Assembly (NCBI RefSeq): GCF_040712315.1
Contig: NC_134017.1
Location: 14,414,001 to 14,478,000 of the forward strand
DNA from: Castanea sativa
Lineage: Eukaryota; Streptophyta; Magnoliopsida; Fagales; Fagaceae
DNA: 64,000 nucleotides
Direction of reading: 5' to 3'
Shown here: piece after piece, positions 1 to 11,844 of the stretch
Numbering within the stretch: the stretch's first letter is position 1
Layout of the letters: each line of letters begins with the position of its first letter
The notes under the pieces: generated by a model
What the model was told of the DNA's origin: nothing
Database searches by the model: none
Seen by the model: only the letters and a program-made list of their open reading frames with translations
Program-made: the position numbers and the translations under genes

Positions 1-500
1 GCTTGATCAAATCTGATGTTCCATGACCTAGATGCTTGTTTAAGTCCATAAATGGACCTATTCAACTTGCATACCATATGCTCTTGGTTCTTCGCTATGA
101 AACCTTCTGGTTGCAACATGTATATTTCTTCTTCAAGATTGCCATTAAGAAATGCAGTCTTGACATCCATTTGCCAAATCTCATAATCATAATGAGCAGC
201 AATGGATAAGAGAATTCTGATAGATTTAAGCATGGCTACTGGCGAAAAGGTTTCATCATAATCAATACCTTCTTTTTGTGTATACCCTTTCGCCACTAGT
301 CTTGCTTTAAAGGTTTCAACATTTCCATCTATCCCTCTCTTTCTCTTGTAAACCCATTTGCAACCAACAGGTTTAACGCCGTTAGGCGCCTTTACAAGAT
401 CCCATACATGATTGGAATCCATAGAATCCAATTCAGATTTCATAGCTTGGACCCAATGATGTGCATCTATATCATTCATTGCTTCATCATAAGTGTAAGA
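1..500 (-). pseudogene. copia-1 reverse transcriptase, N-terminal part
   Basis: In a frame different from integrase, the minus strand encodes the copia linker and reverse transcriptase start, with recognisable pieces such as [27 protein letters not shown] and [15 protein letters not shown]. This is the RVT_2 domain of copia elements. The YVDD active site and RNase H would lie to the left of base 1. It is separated from the integrase frame by the frameshift near 490. Confidence 0.88.
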
Positions 501-1960
501 TCCGATTCAGCCTCTTCTGAGATAGCTTCATAAGTTTCTCCCAAACCTATGAATCTTATAGAAGGCCGAACAATTCTCCCACTACGACGAGGCACCTGTG
601 TACTAGACATCTCATGAGTAGTATTTTGTGGTGTATCTAATACAGTCACATCATCCCTAGTTTTATCCATTGGTTGTTCAACTACAGATTCATTCATTTC
701 AGCCAAGACAACTCTACTTCTAGGAGTAAAATTATTCATATAGTCATTTTCCAAGAATTTGGCATTTGTGCTAACAAACACTTTATTATCCTTATGATTA
801 TAGAATAAACCTCCAACTGTTCCTTTTGGATACCCTACAAAAAATGCCACTTCTGTTTTATACTGTAACTTGTCAGACTTTCCTTTCAACACATGTGCTG
901 GACAACCCCAAATGTGGAGATGTCTCATACTAGGCTTACGCCCATTCCACAACTCTACAGGTGTTTTAGGAATAGACTTCGAAGGTACTAAATTCAGAAG
1001 ATAAATTGCAGTATTTAAGGCATATCCCCAAAAAGAAATTGGTAGAGTCGAATAACTCAATATGGACCTAACCATATCTAAAAGAGTCCTATTCCTTCTT
1101 TCTGCTACACCATTTTGTTGTGGAGTTCCAGGTGCAGTCAATTGGGATATAATCCCATTTTCAGTCAAGTAATCCTTGAAATCACCAAGAAGGTATTCGT
1201 CACCTCGATCAGATCGAATGGCCTTTATGTGTTTACCCAATTGATTCTCAACTTCAGCCCTAAACTCTTTGAACTTTTCAAAGGCTTCGGACTTCCGTTT
1301 CATTAGGTACACATAACCAAATCTAGAGTAATCATCAGTGAAAGTAATGAAATACTCATAGCCACCTCTTGCTTGGATTGACATAGGACCACATACATCT
1401 GAATGTACTAGTTCTAGCAAATCTTGCGCTCTTTTACCTTTTGCATTAAAAGGTCGTTTGGTCATCTTACCTTCCAAACAAGATTCGCAAACTGGAAAAC
1501 CATCAAAGTCCATGGGCTGTAAAAGTCCATCTTTGATTAGTCTTTGAATCCTACTTGAATTAATATGACCCAAACGCAAGTGCCATAGACATGCATCACT
1601 AGTAGAAAGAAACTTTCTCTTTAATGATTTCACATGAGAGCTACTATCTAATTCAGAATTGTATAATTCATGCTTATCAGAAGTTAAAATATAAAGACCA
1701 TCCACAATATTGCCAGAACAGATAAACACTTTATCCTTCTTTATTACAACATTGTCTTTCAGGATAACACAATATCCATGTTTACCTAAATAAGTTGCAG
1801 AAATTCAATTCCTACGAACATTAGGTACATACAAACAGTTTCCCAATATTAAAACTCTAGACTTAAAACACAAATTAAACACTCCAACAGCTTCAACCGG
1901 AATCTTGCTCCCATCAGCCAAAGTAAGAAATAGTTCTCCCTCATTCAACTTTCTGGTCTC
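476..1960 (-). pseudogene. copia-1 protease remainder and integrase
   Basis: After the stop at 1961 the protease region continues in the same frame to about 1805, where TGA interrupts it, and then into a 417-residue frame at 476-1729. That frame holds the GAG-pre-integrase zinc finger (HLRLGH, then CESCLEGK) and the integrase core: first Asp in LVHSDVCGP, second in IRSDRGDEY, Glu in PQQNGVAERRNR. All three catalytic residues are present. The C-terminal part holds the usual copia WGCPAHV and VGYPKG motifs. Near 490 the frame is lost by an indel, and reverse transcriptase resumes in another frame. Confidence 0.88.
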
Positions 1961-2896
1961 CTAGAACCCCTGCAAAGAATTGCAGATATGATTAGTACAA
2001 CCTGAATCCACACACCAGGAATCCGTTGGATTCTGTACCAAACATATTTCAAGAAGAAATGAACTTTTCATACCCTTATTCTTGGCAGCCTTGAATGTTG
2101 GACAATTCCTCTTCCAATGTCCTTTCTCACCACAATGGAAACACTTTCCTTTGGTTTTCTTTCCTTTGTTGGCAACCCATAAGGCAATTTGTTTACCATC
2201 TTTCTTAGTGAAGTTCTTCTTCTTCTTCTTCTTACCCTTGCCTTTCGACTTAGGTTGAGAAGTAGAAGCTTCACCCACATTGGCTTCAACACTAGAAGTA
2301 CCAAGGATGTCTTCCGCCGCCACTAACTCATTCATTAATTCAGACAAAGAATAAATCTTTTTGTTCATATTATAATTGAGTCTGAATTCCTTGAATGATT
2401 CTAGTAGTGACTGGAGTATCATATCCACTTGGGATTCTCCATCAATGTCGGCACCGAAAACTTCTAATGTGTTCAGATTAGCAATCATCCTAAGACAATG
2501 CTCCCTCACTGAACTTCCTGCAGCCATTTTGGTATTATAAATTTGCCTCATGGTTTCTTGCCTTGCAGAACGGCCTTGCTCACCAAACATCTCCTTCAGA
2601 CTATGCATTATGTCCGAAGCAAGTTCTACATCCTGCATTTGATGCTGTAGAACATTTGAGATAGATGCTAGGATGTAGCACTTGGCCATCTCATTAGATT
2701 TCTGCCAACGATCATATCGTTGTTTTTCCTCAAGAGGAGCATCTAATGAAGGAAAGTTAGGACATGGTTGAGTAGGCACATATTTGTACTCTTCAGCAGT
2801 AAGAACAATGTTCAAATTTCTTTTCCAATCAACATAGTTGGATCCAGTCAGTTTGTTTTGGTTAAGAATAGAAACAAGTGGGCTAAATGATGCCAT
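1961..2896 (-). pseudogene. copia-1 gag with start of protease
   Basis: A 311-residue open frame beginning MASFSPLVSILNQNKLTG. The N-terminal two thirds is a UBN2/DUF4219-type capsid-like gag, as in plant copia elements. A lysine-rich stretch (about residues 215-230) precedes a CCHC zinc knuckle, CFHCGEKGHWKRNC, which binds RNA. Close to the end is the aspartic protease motif VDSGCTNH, so gag and protease were one polyprotein. The frame ends at a TAG at 1961-1963, where related elements continue through the protease; a CAG-to-TAG change is the simplest reading. The gag itself is uninterrupted. Confidence 0.88.
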
Positions 2897-4507
2897 GATA
2901 AAATCTGAAAATAATAAACATGAATATAATAAGTAAATTGGACATTATCAATTTAGCATAAAAGCATATAATATGGAACCTTAATAAAACCATAAAATAA
3001 TATATATGCAACGACAACCGAATCTCATATTTAATATCCCTCAGCATAGAGTGAACATAAAATACTATGATTGATTGAGAACTATTCTCATTATTAGTGC
3101 TATCATGATAACTCTTATCAAACACTAATAATATGCCGTTTTACATTTAGCCTCTAAGTAATAATAGTAAGAACTCAGCATAGAGGATACTATAATACTT
3201 AGTCTAGTGTATACCATTGTCTAGAATCATGTGTAACCACATTTCATCCCTTTAACAGGCTTATTTTGTAGTACAATGATAAAACACCCTCCGCATGGAA
3301 TGCAAAGCTCGAAATTAAGACAAGGTGTTTATCAAACCACTATAAACCAGGAAATTCAATCTTGTAGGACCATGAAATAAATACTCTCCGCATGGAATGC
3401 TAAGCTCGAGGCAAAGACAAAGTATATATTTCACACTACTATGAACCAACAATGAAGGCCGTGAGATCTAACCCTTGAGTCTCTCTCCCACTAGATATTT
3501 TAAAATAAAGGTTTTTAAGATTAAAAATGATAATAATGCTAGACACGTGAAAAAAAATAATCATAAACTAATTAGGAATAAATTTCATTAAACTAGCATT
3601 AACGTATATAAATATATATAACGTAATAAAAACATTTATTACATATAAAAATCTATATTATATTATATATAATATAATATACAAATTAATATATGTAATA
3701 TATATTTATTACATTTTATATATATATATATATATAAAATTTATGGCCATCAAGAACAACAATGTACGGATTCTATAAGCAAATAGAATCCTATATCTAT
3801 ATGCATGCAAGTGGACTATATTCATGCAAGACAAAAGTCCAAGCCATGCATCAATTTCAAGTACAATATATAATATATGATAATTATATTATATTATATT
3901 ATATATAGTGCTATCAGATGGTGGAATTCTCCTTATACCAATTCTATTCATTCATGGCCAAAAAGCATTTGGACAAAAACAATTCAATCGTGGGCCACAA
4001 TCCTGTCTTATTCTAAACCAAGTAGTGCAACAAACTTAAGCAATGCATTAAGTGTTATCAGATGGTGGAATTCTCCCTATACGAATTCTATTCATTTATG
4101 GCCATAAAGCATTTGGACAAAAAACAATTCAACCGTGGGCCACCAAGACAATTAATACCAAATGATCTTTCTATGGCCAAAAGGTGCAAGAAAGTCCAAC
4201 CAGTGCAATAACTTAAGCCAGGAAAAAAACATTCAAACGGTGCAAGAGAAAAGTCCAAGCACCAATCCGTATCAACCATGCTTTTAAAAGACCAAGTCAT
4301 GCAATAAATATCACCAAGCCGTGCGTTAACAAAAGGAAACGCACATACAGTTATTGAAATTCAATAACTGTTTCCTTGGCGTTAATCAATGACGACACAA
4401 CCAATCTCACTTGGTGATATATATACACACATTCCATGAATATTAAAAGACATGACAGTTTTCTTAAAATTTTATCACACATTATACAATCATGATATGA
4501 AAACCTG
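2897..4507 (-). repeat. copia-1 untranslated leader with internal repeats
   Basis: About 1.6 kb without coding potential between the primer site and gag. A 93-bp segment beginning gtgctatcagatggtggaat at 3909 recurs at 4052. A second short motif, ctc(a/c)gcat(a/g)gaatgc-like, recurs near 3050, 3175, 3289 and 3386. A very AT-rich stretch lies at about 3600-3740. The leader is unusually long for a copia element; its repeats may be packaging or regulatory sequence, but that is inference. Confidence 0.75.
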
Positions 4508-4519
4508 GCTCTGATACCA
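4508..4519 (-). other. Primer-binding site of copia-1 (initiator tRNA-Met)
   Basis: The minus strand reads TGGTATCAGAGC two bases after the LTR end. This is the usual complement of the plant initiator tRNA-Met 3' end used by copia elements to prime minus-strand DNA synthesis. Confidence 0.92.
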
Positions 4520-4521
4520 AT

Positions 4522-5955
4522 TGAAGGAAAAATTCTGGTTTTGCATCTCATGCAAAATCCACAGCGGAAGCAACGAACTAAGGTCTATTTCATTCATGAT
4601 TGATAACGTGCACAATGTAAATTTCAGAATTTAAGAACAAGATGGCGTACCTTGGTGTGGAGAAACTCAATACAAAGATTAGTAGCACTTGGGAACACTT
4701 TTAATCTTCACTCCACTTCCACTTTACGCCCAAGATGTGTGGTCTCTCAATCAGTTTTCATGGGAGAATGAAAGTGTGTCTCACACTTTCTCACACACCG
4801 TTTCTTTTTATTTTCTAATCACTTCCAATAAAAATTCTGTGTGTTTCTCCCTTTATAACTAACTGATTATCTAATTGGGCTGGCCTATTGAGCCTTTCCA
4901 ATTGGGCTTTAATGTGTGGCTTAAAGTGGGACCAAAATGGACCAATAAGACACTAGCTCCAATGGGCCTTGGACTTTTCCGTCAACTCTTGACAAGTCCA
5001 AAGTTACCATTAATTATATTTAATACCACTATATAAATATAATTGCACTCTAGGCCTTATTAATAAATTATATCCCAAGACTTTATTATACACGTAACCC
5101 CTTCATAAAATATTCGTAGTAACACAAAGTCATAAATGTAGACTGCCATTTTGTAAATTACTACATCTTATCGTTGAGTACCCGGTTTAATTCTTTAAAG
5201 TTATTCATTATATATTTATGAAATCCAATTTTGTAAATATATACTTTAGTAATTTCTTACTAAAGTGATTAGGCCTAACTCTCTAAATAACTGAAACCAT
5301 TAAACTTATCTCAAGGGAATATTTTATATCTCCATTAAGAGACTATGAATTCCATCTTGAGAATATATGTTCCGTCAACACTAAATGTGGCTGCCCAACA
5401 TACTGAGGTTTTGACTGTCACTTCAGATCTCACTCCTGATATATCAAAGCAACCTACACTTCATGATCAGGTCCATTATTCTCTCAGGATTAAGAGTTCA
5501 TGCAAATAGAAGTCGTGAGATTTATTATTCATTTGACAGTCGTTAGAAGAATAATAAATCTCACAACGGTCCTGTTCAATATGTTTTAACTCTTAAAACA
5601 TATCAACATATCAACTAGAAGTCTCCACTTCCATGATCAAGACAAATCATCGTAGTTGACACGTTATAGTCTTCGCAGATGAAATGCCCAATTTCATCAC
5701 CGACTACGAACTATAAATTCTGAGTTTACAAAGAACTTGTGATTTACATCTTCTGTGACTTTTCACATAAATCACATACAATGCATCTCATGGACTATAT
5801 GATAATGTCTCATATTCATGTTACCGTTATTTTAGATAATAATAAAATAACTTTATCAATCACAATATTAAGTCATACATCATGTCATACATAAAGTCAT
5901 ACATAATATCATACATAGCATCATACAATAGGATTTAAGGGCACTAATCCTAACA
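4522..5955 (-). repeat. 5' LTR of copia-1
   Basis: The segment has TG at 4522 and CA at 5954-5955. On the minus strand it begins TGTTAGGATTAGTGCCC and ends TTTCCTTCA, 1434 bp in all. The left boundary is fixed by the primer-binding site two bases inside; the right boundary is fixed by gypsy-1 protein sequence resuming at 5956. The matching 3' LTR is outside the window, so LTR divergence and target duplication cannot be read; the right-hand target bases would be ccgtc at 5956-5960. A related LTR fragment lies at 43283-43400. Confidence 0.9.
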
Positions 5956-6740
5956 CCGTCTGCATAAATTCTCCATATGAGCGTCTCTTTTGCCCCCTGC
6001 TCCTTTGCGGTAGTGAATTCGGCTATGAAGTCTGCCAATATATGTGCTTTCACTGCCGTCCGTGGCTGATATTGGATATCGAATTTACTTAGCTCGATTG
6101 CCTATAGCGCCATCCGTCCAGCAGTTTCGGGATTGCTCATTGCTCTCCGTAAGGGTTTATCTGTCAGGACATTTGTGGTGTATGCTTGAAAGTATGGCTT
6201 GAGCTTCCGAGCCGCAGTCACAAGAGCAAATGCAAGTTTTTCCATCTGAGGGTATCTCTCTTCTGCTCCTCTTAGTGCCCGGCTTATAAAGTACACAGGC
6301 TTTTGTACGCTTCCTTCTTCTTTAATGAGAGCTGCACTGACCGCAGTTGAGGAGACGGCAAGGTACAGGAACGGTTCTTCCCCCGGTATAGATGGGCTAA
6401 GCAATAGCGGAGCGGAAAGATATATCTTTAACTCTACAAATGCCTTTTGGCACTTGTCTGCCCATTCGAATGATCTCTTCAGTGTTCGGAAGAATGGGAG
6501 GCATTTGTCCGTCGCTCTTGATACGAACCTGTTCAAGGCTACTATATTCCCAGTCAAGCTTTGTACTTCCTTTACCGTCCTTGGAGGAGACAATTCCATA
6601 ATCGCCTTTACTTTCTCTGGGTTGACTTCAATGCCCCTCTAGGATACCATAAATCCCAAGAATTTTCCTACGGTTACTCCGAACGCGCATTTGTTCGGAT
6701 TCAACTTCATTTTGTATGTTCGAAGAGTATTGAAAGTCTC
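5956..6740 (-). pseudogene. gypsy-1 RNase H and start of second RNase H
   Basis: Continues the reverse-transcriptase thumb (KFLGFMVS, broken by TAG at 6639-6641), then the gypsy RNase H (PFLYLAVSSTAVSAALIKEE, PVYFISRALRGAE, RYPQMEKLAFALV). After a TAG at 6102-6104 the frame continues through the linker (AHILADFIAEF) to LIWRIYADG, the first strand of the archaeal-type RNase H. There the sequence stops at 5956, exactly at the copia-1 LTR end. Confidence 0.88.
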
Positions 6741-8010
6741 CTAGGGGTCCTCTAGGTGATCAGACACCTTTACGCTTTTTACCAACATATCATCCACGTA
6801 AACCTGCACGTTTCTGCCAATTTGGTGCGCGAACATTTTGTTCATCAATCTCTGATATGTGGCTCCCGCGTTTTTAAGCCCGAAAGCCATTACCTTGTAG
6901 CAAAAAAGCCCTTGACTCGTTACAAACGAGGTTTTCTCCTGATCAGTCTTATCCAATTTGATTTGGTTGTAACCGGAGAAGGCATCCATGAAGCTCAAAA
7001 GTTCATGTCTTGCGGTGGAGTCTACCAGGGTGTTAATGCGTGGGAGTGGGTAGCTGTCCTTAGGGCAGACCCTATTCAGATCCGTGAAGTCAACACACAT
7101 TCTCCACTTCCCGTTGGCCTTCTTGACCATTACTACATTTTCCAACCAATCAGGGTAGTACACCTCGCGTATGAAGTCTGCTTCTTGTAGCTTCCGTACT
7201 TCTTTTGCTATGGCTCGATCTCGTTCGGGGGCGAACACTCGCTTCTTCTGTCGAACCGGAGAGAAAGAGGGTGACACGTTCAACCTGTGAACTATGACTG
7301 TTGGATCTATTCCTAGCATATCCTTATGACTCCATGCAAAAACATCTTAGTTTTCTTTGAGGAATAATGCGAGCGCTTGTCGAACTGTTTGGTTGGCAAG
7401 GGTGCCGATTCTGGTTGTTCGGTCGGGCCTAAAATCATCCAGTTGTACTTCTTCTAACTCTTCCACCGGTTCTACCACTGTTCTTTGTTCCTCGATGCTC
7501 ATTGCTTGTAGGTGGTCATCCATTTCCATCATGGCGATGTAACATTCCCGTACAGCCACCAAATTTTCCCGCAGCTCTCCAACTCCATATTTGGTGGGGA
7601 ATTTGACCATTAGATGGTAGGTAGAGGTGACAGCCTTCTATGCATTGAGAGTGGGCCGTCCAAGGATGGCATTATACGCTGAAGAGCAATCAACCACAAG
7701 AAAAGCTACATCCTTGGTTATTTGCTGTGGGTAATCTCCAATCGTCACAGACAACATGACAACGCCTAAAGGATAGACCTTTGTTCCTCCGAAGCCAACA
7801 AGGGGTGCATTCGTTGGGATTAGTCGTTCCTTAGCAATTCCCATCTGCTGAGCTTCCGTTGTCCACCAAAACTCGATGCATGTTGTAGTCCCCTGCCCAT
7901 ATGCTGACCACGAGTGCGTCGTCATGTGGGTGGTGAAGGCATCGCACATCTTCTTTCAAAAACCCGATTCTGGGGCTATCTCATCGTGTCACTTTTAGTG
8001 AGGAACCTGT
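6741..8010 (-). pseudogene. gypsy-1 protease and reverse transcriptase
   Basis: The protease active site DNGSSAD is encoded at about 7880-7850, followed by a retropepsin body. Stops lie at 7981-7983, 7638-7640 and 7347-7349. Reverse transcriptase occupies 7319-6741: [20 protein letters not shown], the [15 protein letters not shown] motif and an intact catalytic YVDD. A TAG at 6741-6743 ends the segment just after YVDDMLVKS. The domain order protease then reverse transcriptase is typical of gypsy elements. Despite the intact catalytic box the polyprotein cannot be made. Confidence 0.9.
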
Positions 8011-9467
8011 CTACTGGACGCTTTGAACGGTCCGCAAGTAGGTCTTTCTGGCCTTTTTGGACGACCCTGCAGAAGTAGTGCCCCCTATAATCATCCGTAT
8101 ATTTCCTACAGGTGGTTTGGGACGCTCGTTTTCCCTTCGGGGATTTTGTTCCTGGAGTTGATCCGTTCTCTCCTTCCTCACGAACCTCTGCAACCTTCCT
8201 TGCCTAATGAGGGCTTCAATTTGTTGCTTTAAGTCATAACAGTCTGTCATATCGTGGCCATGATCGCCATGAAAGTGGCAGTATCTGTCTCTTGGCCTTT
8301 TGTTCGAATCTCCCTTCAGCTTGCTAGGAAACGTCAAGGTTCCTTCATCTTTGATCTGCATTAACACTTGGTCAATTGGGGCTGTAAGGGGGGTGAAGTT
8401 CGTGAATCTTCCCATAGGCGGTTTGGGTCGTCGATCTTCCCGTCATTCTCTGGTTCTAGCCATTTTTCGTCCCCTGTCTGGTTGTGTATCTTCTTGCCTT
8501 TCCCTCTTTCTGGGTTTGTCCTCTCGAGCCAGCAAGGCATCCTCTGCGTTCATATACTTCGTTGCCCTGTAAAACACTTCGGACATAGTCTTTGGGTCAT
8601 TCTTGTACAGAGAAAACAGGAATTTACCCTTTCGCAGCCCGTTTGTGAACGCTGCCACAAGTATCTTGTCATCTGCCTCGTCTATTGAAAGGGCTTCCTT
8701 GTTAAAGCGGGCTATGTATGATCTTAAGGTCTCGTCTTCTTGTTGCCTAATGTTCAATAGACACGCAGTAGACTTCTTATGCCGGTGACTCCCGATGAAG
8801 TGTGATACGAACTGTGCACCTAATTCCTTAAAAGTGCTGATGGAATTAGGTGTTAGCCTACTGTACCAATCCCTTGCAGACCCTTTCAACGTGGTGAGAA
8901 AAGCCCTACACATGATTTCATCCAGTACACCTTGAAGATGCATCAGGATCTTGAAAGATTCCAAGTGATCCAATGGGTCCTTGGATCCGTCGTAATTCTC
9001 CACCTGAGGCATGCGAAACTTTGGAGGAAGGGGGCATGATTCACGAGCGCTGTGAAAGGCGAATCTGTTCTAGGGACTAGGTCATCCAGGTCGCTGGAGA
9101 TTGGTCCTCTGAGGGCATTCATCATCACATCCATACGTTCCCTCATCTCCTGCATCTCGGCTGCTATGCGAGTTGGTAAAGTGTCCGAGATGGATGGCCG
9201 GCTGGTCTCCTGCCGCTCTGGTCTGGTCGGAGCATTGCTACCCTCAGGCCCTTCTGCGTTCCTCTCCTCCGGACTAGCACCTTCCTGGTCTTCCTCTGGT
9301 GCGCTTGGGTGTGCATTCCTTTGCTGCAGTTGTTCTTCCAAATCATGATTCTGCTTGGTCAGGCGCTCAACTGCCGCCGCGAGTGTTTGGACTTGCCTTT
9401 CTAGAGCTGTGGTGTGCGGTTCATCACCTTGATGGTTGGTTGTTGCCATCGATCGAGTGAGTACCAT
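8011..9467 (-). pseudogene. gypsy-1 gag
   Basis: The likely start is ATG at 9465-9467 (MVLTRSMATTNHQ), soon after the primer site. A coiled-coil (about residues 20-50) and an acidic, low-complexity stretch follow. The frame shifts near 9030. The retrotransposon gag capsid domain follows at 9012-8443 (HLESFKILMHLQG, then SYIARFNKEALSI). A TGA at 8443-8445 breaks it, and the nucleic-acid-binding tail continues to 8011 with YCHFHGDHGHDMTDC, the Tat-type knuckle. Function: capsid assembly and RNA binding; this copy is dead. Confidence 0.87.
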
Positions 9468-9512
9468 GCAACTTTTTATCTTAGGAATAGAGCAAAGGCT
9501 GAATAACGTAAA

Positions 9513-9530
9513 TTCCCACAGACGGCGCCA
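9513..9530 (-). other. Primer-binding site of gypsy-1
   Basis: The minus strand reads TGGCGCCGTCTGTGGGAA just inside the LTR. The same motif occurs in gypsy-2 at 57236, which fixes the LTR/internal boundary in both. Confidence 0.88.
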
Positions 9531-9532
9531 AC

Positions 9533-10115
9533 TGATGAGGCCGAAAAAATCACCAGTAAGTTGCAAACACTCCCAAACCGAAACAACACCTGCAAAAAGA
9601 AAAGAGAACCTAACAGAGAGCACCGTTGTGGTGAAAGCCAAAAATCCTCCGAAGGTCAAGTTAGAGTCTTTTTCACAACCCTAGAGTGCTAGAGTCGAGT
9701 TAATTATGCGTACCTTGGTTTATAAGGGCTTTGGGGTATTTATAGTAGTGTAGGGCCGAAATATGCACCTTGGTGAAGAAGTACTTTCCTACTAAGAGAG
9801 TAATTTGTGGGTTTTGCGTATCTCTTAGAGTTCTGTTCCTTATAGGAATCTTCTCAATTAGGGCTAAACGTGTAGCTTAAGAATTCTCCTTATGGCGTAT
9901 GTGTGGAGGTCAAGCAAAACCATATCAGACTTATCGCAAGACACAAGTCGATTCCGATTAGGAGTGCACGAAGCCTTACCAACACCGACGGAGACTAAAT
10001 GCTACAACCGTCCACTACACATCCTTGTAGCTTTTACCCATCGACCCTCCTTATGTAAACCCCGCTCCGTCGTGATTGAATGAAGAAAGATCCGTCTCAT
10101 ATTTGATCCTCTTCA
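9533..10115 (-). repeat. 5' LTR of gypsy-1
   Basis: Minus-strand ends read TGAAGAGG and GGCCTCATCA, an imperfect inverted terminal pair. The inner end is fixed by the primer site two bases away. A TATA box, CTATAAATA, lies at 9737-9745 on the minus strand, consistent with a Pol II promoter driving gag. The outer end at 10115 is chosen by terminal similarity only and could be a few bases further (10120). Confidence 0.75.
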
Positions 10116-10330
10116 GTTCAAGTTTTTTTTTTTTTTTTTTTTTTTTGTGTGGATGAACTCAAAATACAGTTCAAGTTAAATTGCATAAAAAATAAAAAAT
10201 AAAAAAAACCCAACCAAGGTCAAGTCTTGCTAGGTTTCTAACTTCAAAATACAGCTCAAGTTAAATTGCATAAAGAAAAAACCCAACCAAGGTCATGTCT
10301 TAGAAGGTTTCTAACTTTGCACAGCGAAGC
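10116..10330. repeat. Poly-T run and short direct duplication
   Basis: A T run at about 10123-10146 is followed by two imperfect copies of a 75-bp segment (10157-10232 and 10245-10317), each running from acag(t/c)tcaagttaaattgc to ggtttctaactt. No gene is visible. Confidence 0.7.
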
Positions 10331-10660
10331 ATATTTTAGAATGAGATTAAGGCATTTATAAATCTCTAACTTTCTTGGTCTCCTGCGCTTATAGAACACA
10401 TAAGGATTCTGGTGGTTCATTAGTGAACTCTGAGAAACTATGGAGGTAAATCGTGGTGCAACACTTAAACATGAATATTTTCAGTTTTGGATCTTTTACT
10501 GCGGTTGAGTATATTGAGATGCAATTCATATAAAATATATTCTTTATATTTCTTTATCTAATATTTTTGTTTTATTCTTAATTTTTTAAATTTAGTTTTC
10601 CTTTTAGGTAATTAAACTTTATAATTATATTACATTGATAATTTAACATAGTCCACGACA

Positions 10661-10664
<4 letters not shown>

Positions 10665-10728
<64 letters not shown>
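10665..10728. repeat. (TA)n microsatellite
   Basis: About 32 uninterrupted TA dinucleotides between AT-rich flanks. Confidence 0.95.
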
Positions 10729-10730
<2 letters not shown>

Positions 10731-11529
10731 CTCTTTTCTTGTGATGATATCATTTATGATTTTTGAATTGTGTACTTAAGAATTTATGTATTATTGAACT
10801 TTTATTGTTGAGTATTTTGTAATTTATTCTCTTGTAATGAAAGGAAGGTAAAAATAATATGATCATGGGTGCATTTGGCCCCATGATCGTGTGGTCTAAA
10901 TGCTTGTTTTTAAAGAAAAACACAAAGTGACCTGTATTTGGTCCCACAACTTCTAACAATTTGCATTTTTGAAAATATCAAAAATTAAAATTGCATTTTT
11001 CAAATAGAAGCTACTACGAGTTTTTTTTTAATTTTTTTGGTAAACCCTGTATTTTAAACAATGATCACATCTTCGCAACGCCTTTTTTTAGCATGTAAAT
11101 TCCTAAAATATCCTCTACTTATTGACAATACCATCAAATCTCTTATTAAATCTCAAATCTCTTATTTAAATCTCAAAAATTTTACCAATTAAATTAATTG
11201 AAACCCACTAATCAACAAAACCTACTCACAATATGTTCAGGGACAACCCATTTCTAACGTTAATTTGAATATAACTTGACCTAATCCAACCTGTTTACCA
11301 AGTCTAACTATTATGCCGTGATCTCCCTCTCACACGTCGCGCTTCAAGAAATGTCTCCAAGAAAGAAAATTGTTAGATCGCTAAAGGAATAGGCCTACTT
11401 ATGTGAGTTAGGGCCCACATGTGGGGGTATGTCTTATTGGATCGACGTGTACGATACTTTCTACCAAAATTTACGATACACAAATCAATATTGAAAATGA
11501 GTGAAAAAGGTAAATTACGTGGATGAGAA

Positions 11530-11605
11530 TATGTGCATATCTCTCTCCTAAGGATATAAGCCGACAATTAATTGACGAAAAGTTGTTTGTTAGGAACACA
11601 AGTCA
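11530..11605. repeat. Segment similar to the RLK upstream region
   Basis: Shares gcaattaattgac, aaagttgtttgttag and aacacaagt, in order, with 23010-23095, immediately upstream of RLK exon 1. Probably the promoter-side remnant of another RLK copy or of a repeat shared by both loci. Confidence 0.6.
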
Positions 11606-11844
11606 ATGGGGTGCATTTGGCCCCATAATTGTGCAGGCTAAAAGCCTGTTTCAAAGAAAAGCACAGAGTGACTTGTGTTTGGCCCTACAATTTCTAACAA
11701 TTTGAGTTTTTTAAAACGCCAAAAAATTGTATTTTCAAATTGAAGGTACTACGAGACTTTTTTTTGTTGCTATTGTAAATGTCGTATTTTAAACAACAAT
11801 CACGTCTTCACAATGCCTTTTTTTAGTGTGTGAATTCCTTAAAA

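Larger units (their letters stand above)
1..5955 (-). mobile_element. copia-1: Ty1/copia LTR retrotransposon, 3' part beyond window
   Basis: Read on the minus strand the order is 5' LTR (4522-5955), tRNA-Met primer site (4508-4519), a long leader, gag, protease, integrase and the start of reverse transcriptase. Integrase before reverse transcriptase is the copia order. RNase H and the 3' LTR lie beyond base 1. The right end directly abuts gypsy-1 coding sequence at 5956, so this element inserted into gypsy-1. The frame is broken by stops at 1961 and about 1805 and by a frameshift near 490, so it cannot make a complete polyprotein. Certain as copia; the lineage within copia is not assigned. 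Confidence 0.93.
5956..10115 (-). mobile_element. gypsy-1: Tat-type Ty3/gypsy element, interrupted by copia-1
   Basis: On the minus strand: LTR, primer site, gag, protease, reverse transcriptase, RNase H and the first residues of a second, archaeal-type RNase H (IYADG), where copia-1 interrupts it. The second RNase H is characteristic of the plant Tat/Ogre/Retand lineage. Integrase and 3' LTR must lie on the far side of copia-1, outside the window. At least eight stops and one frameshift break it; the stops fit single transitions in Gln, Trp or Arg codons. Confidence 0.9.

Noticed and set aside
6756..7190. 144-residue plus-strand ORF
   Set aside because: Antisense shadow of the gypsy-1 reverse transcriptase.
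9468..9659. N-terminal extension of the gypsy-1 gag frame (MTFGGFLAF...)
   Set aside because: It crosses the primer site into the LTR; translation more likely starts at 9467.
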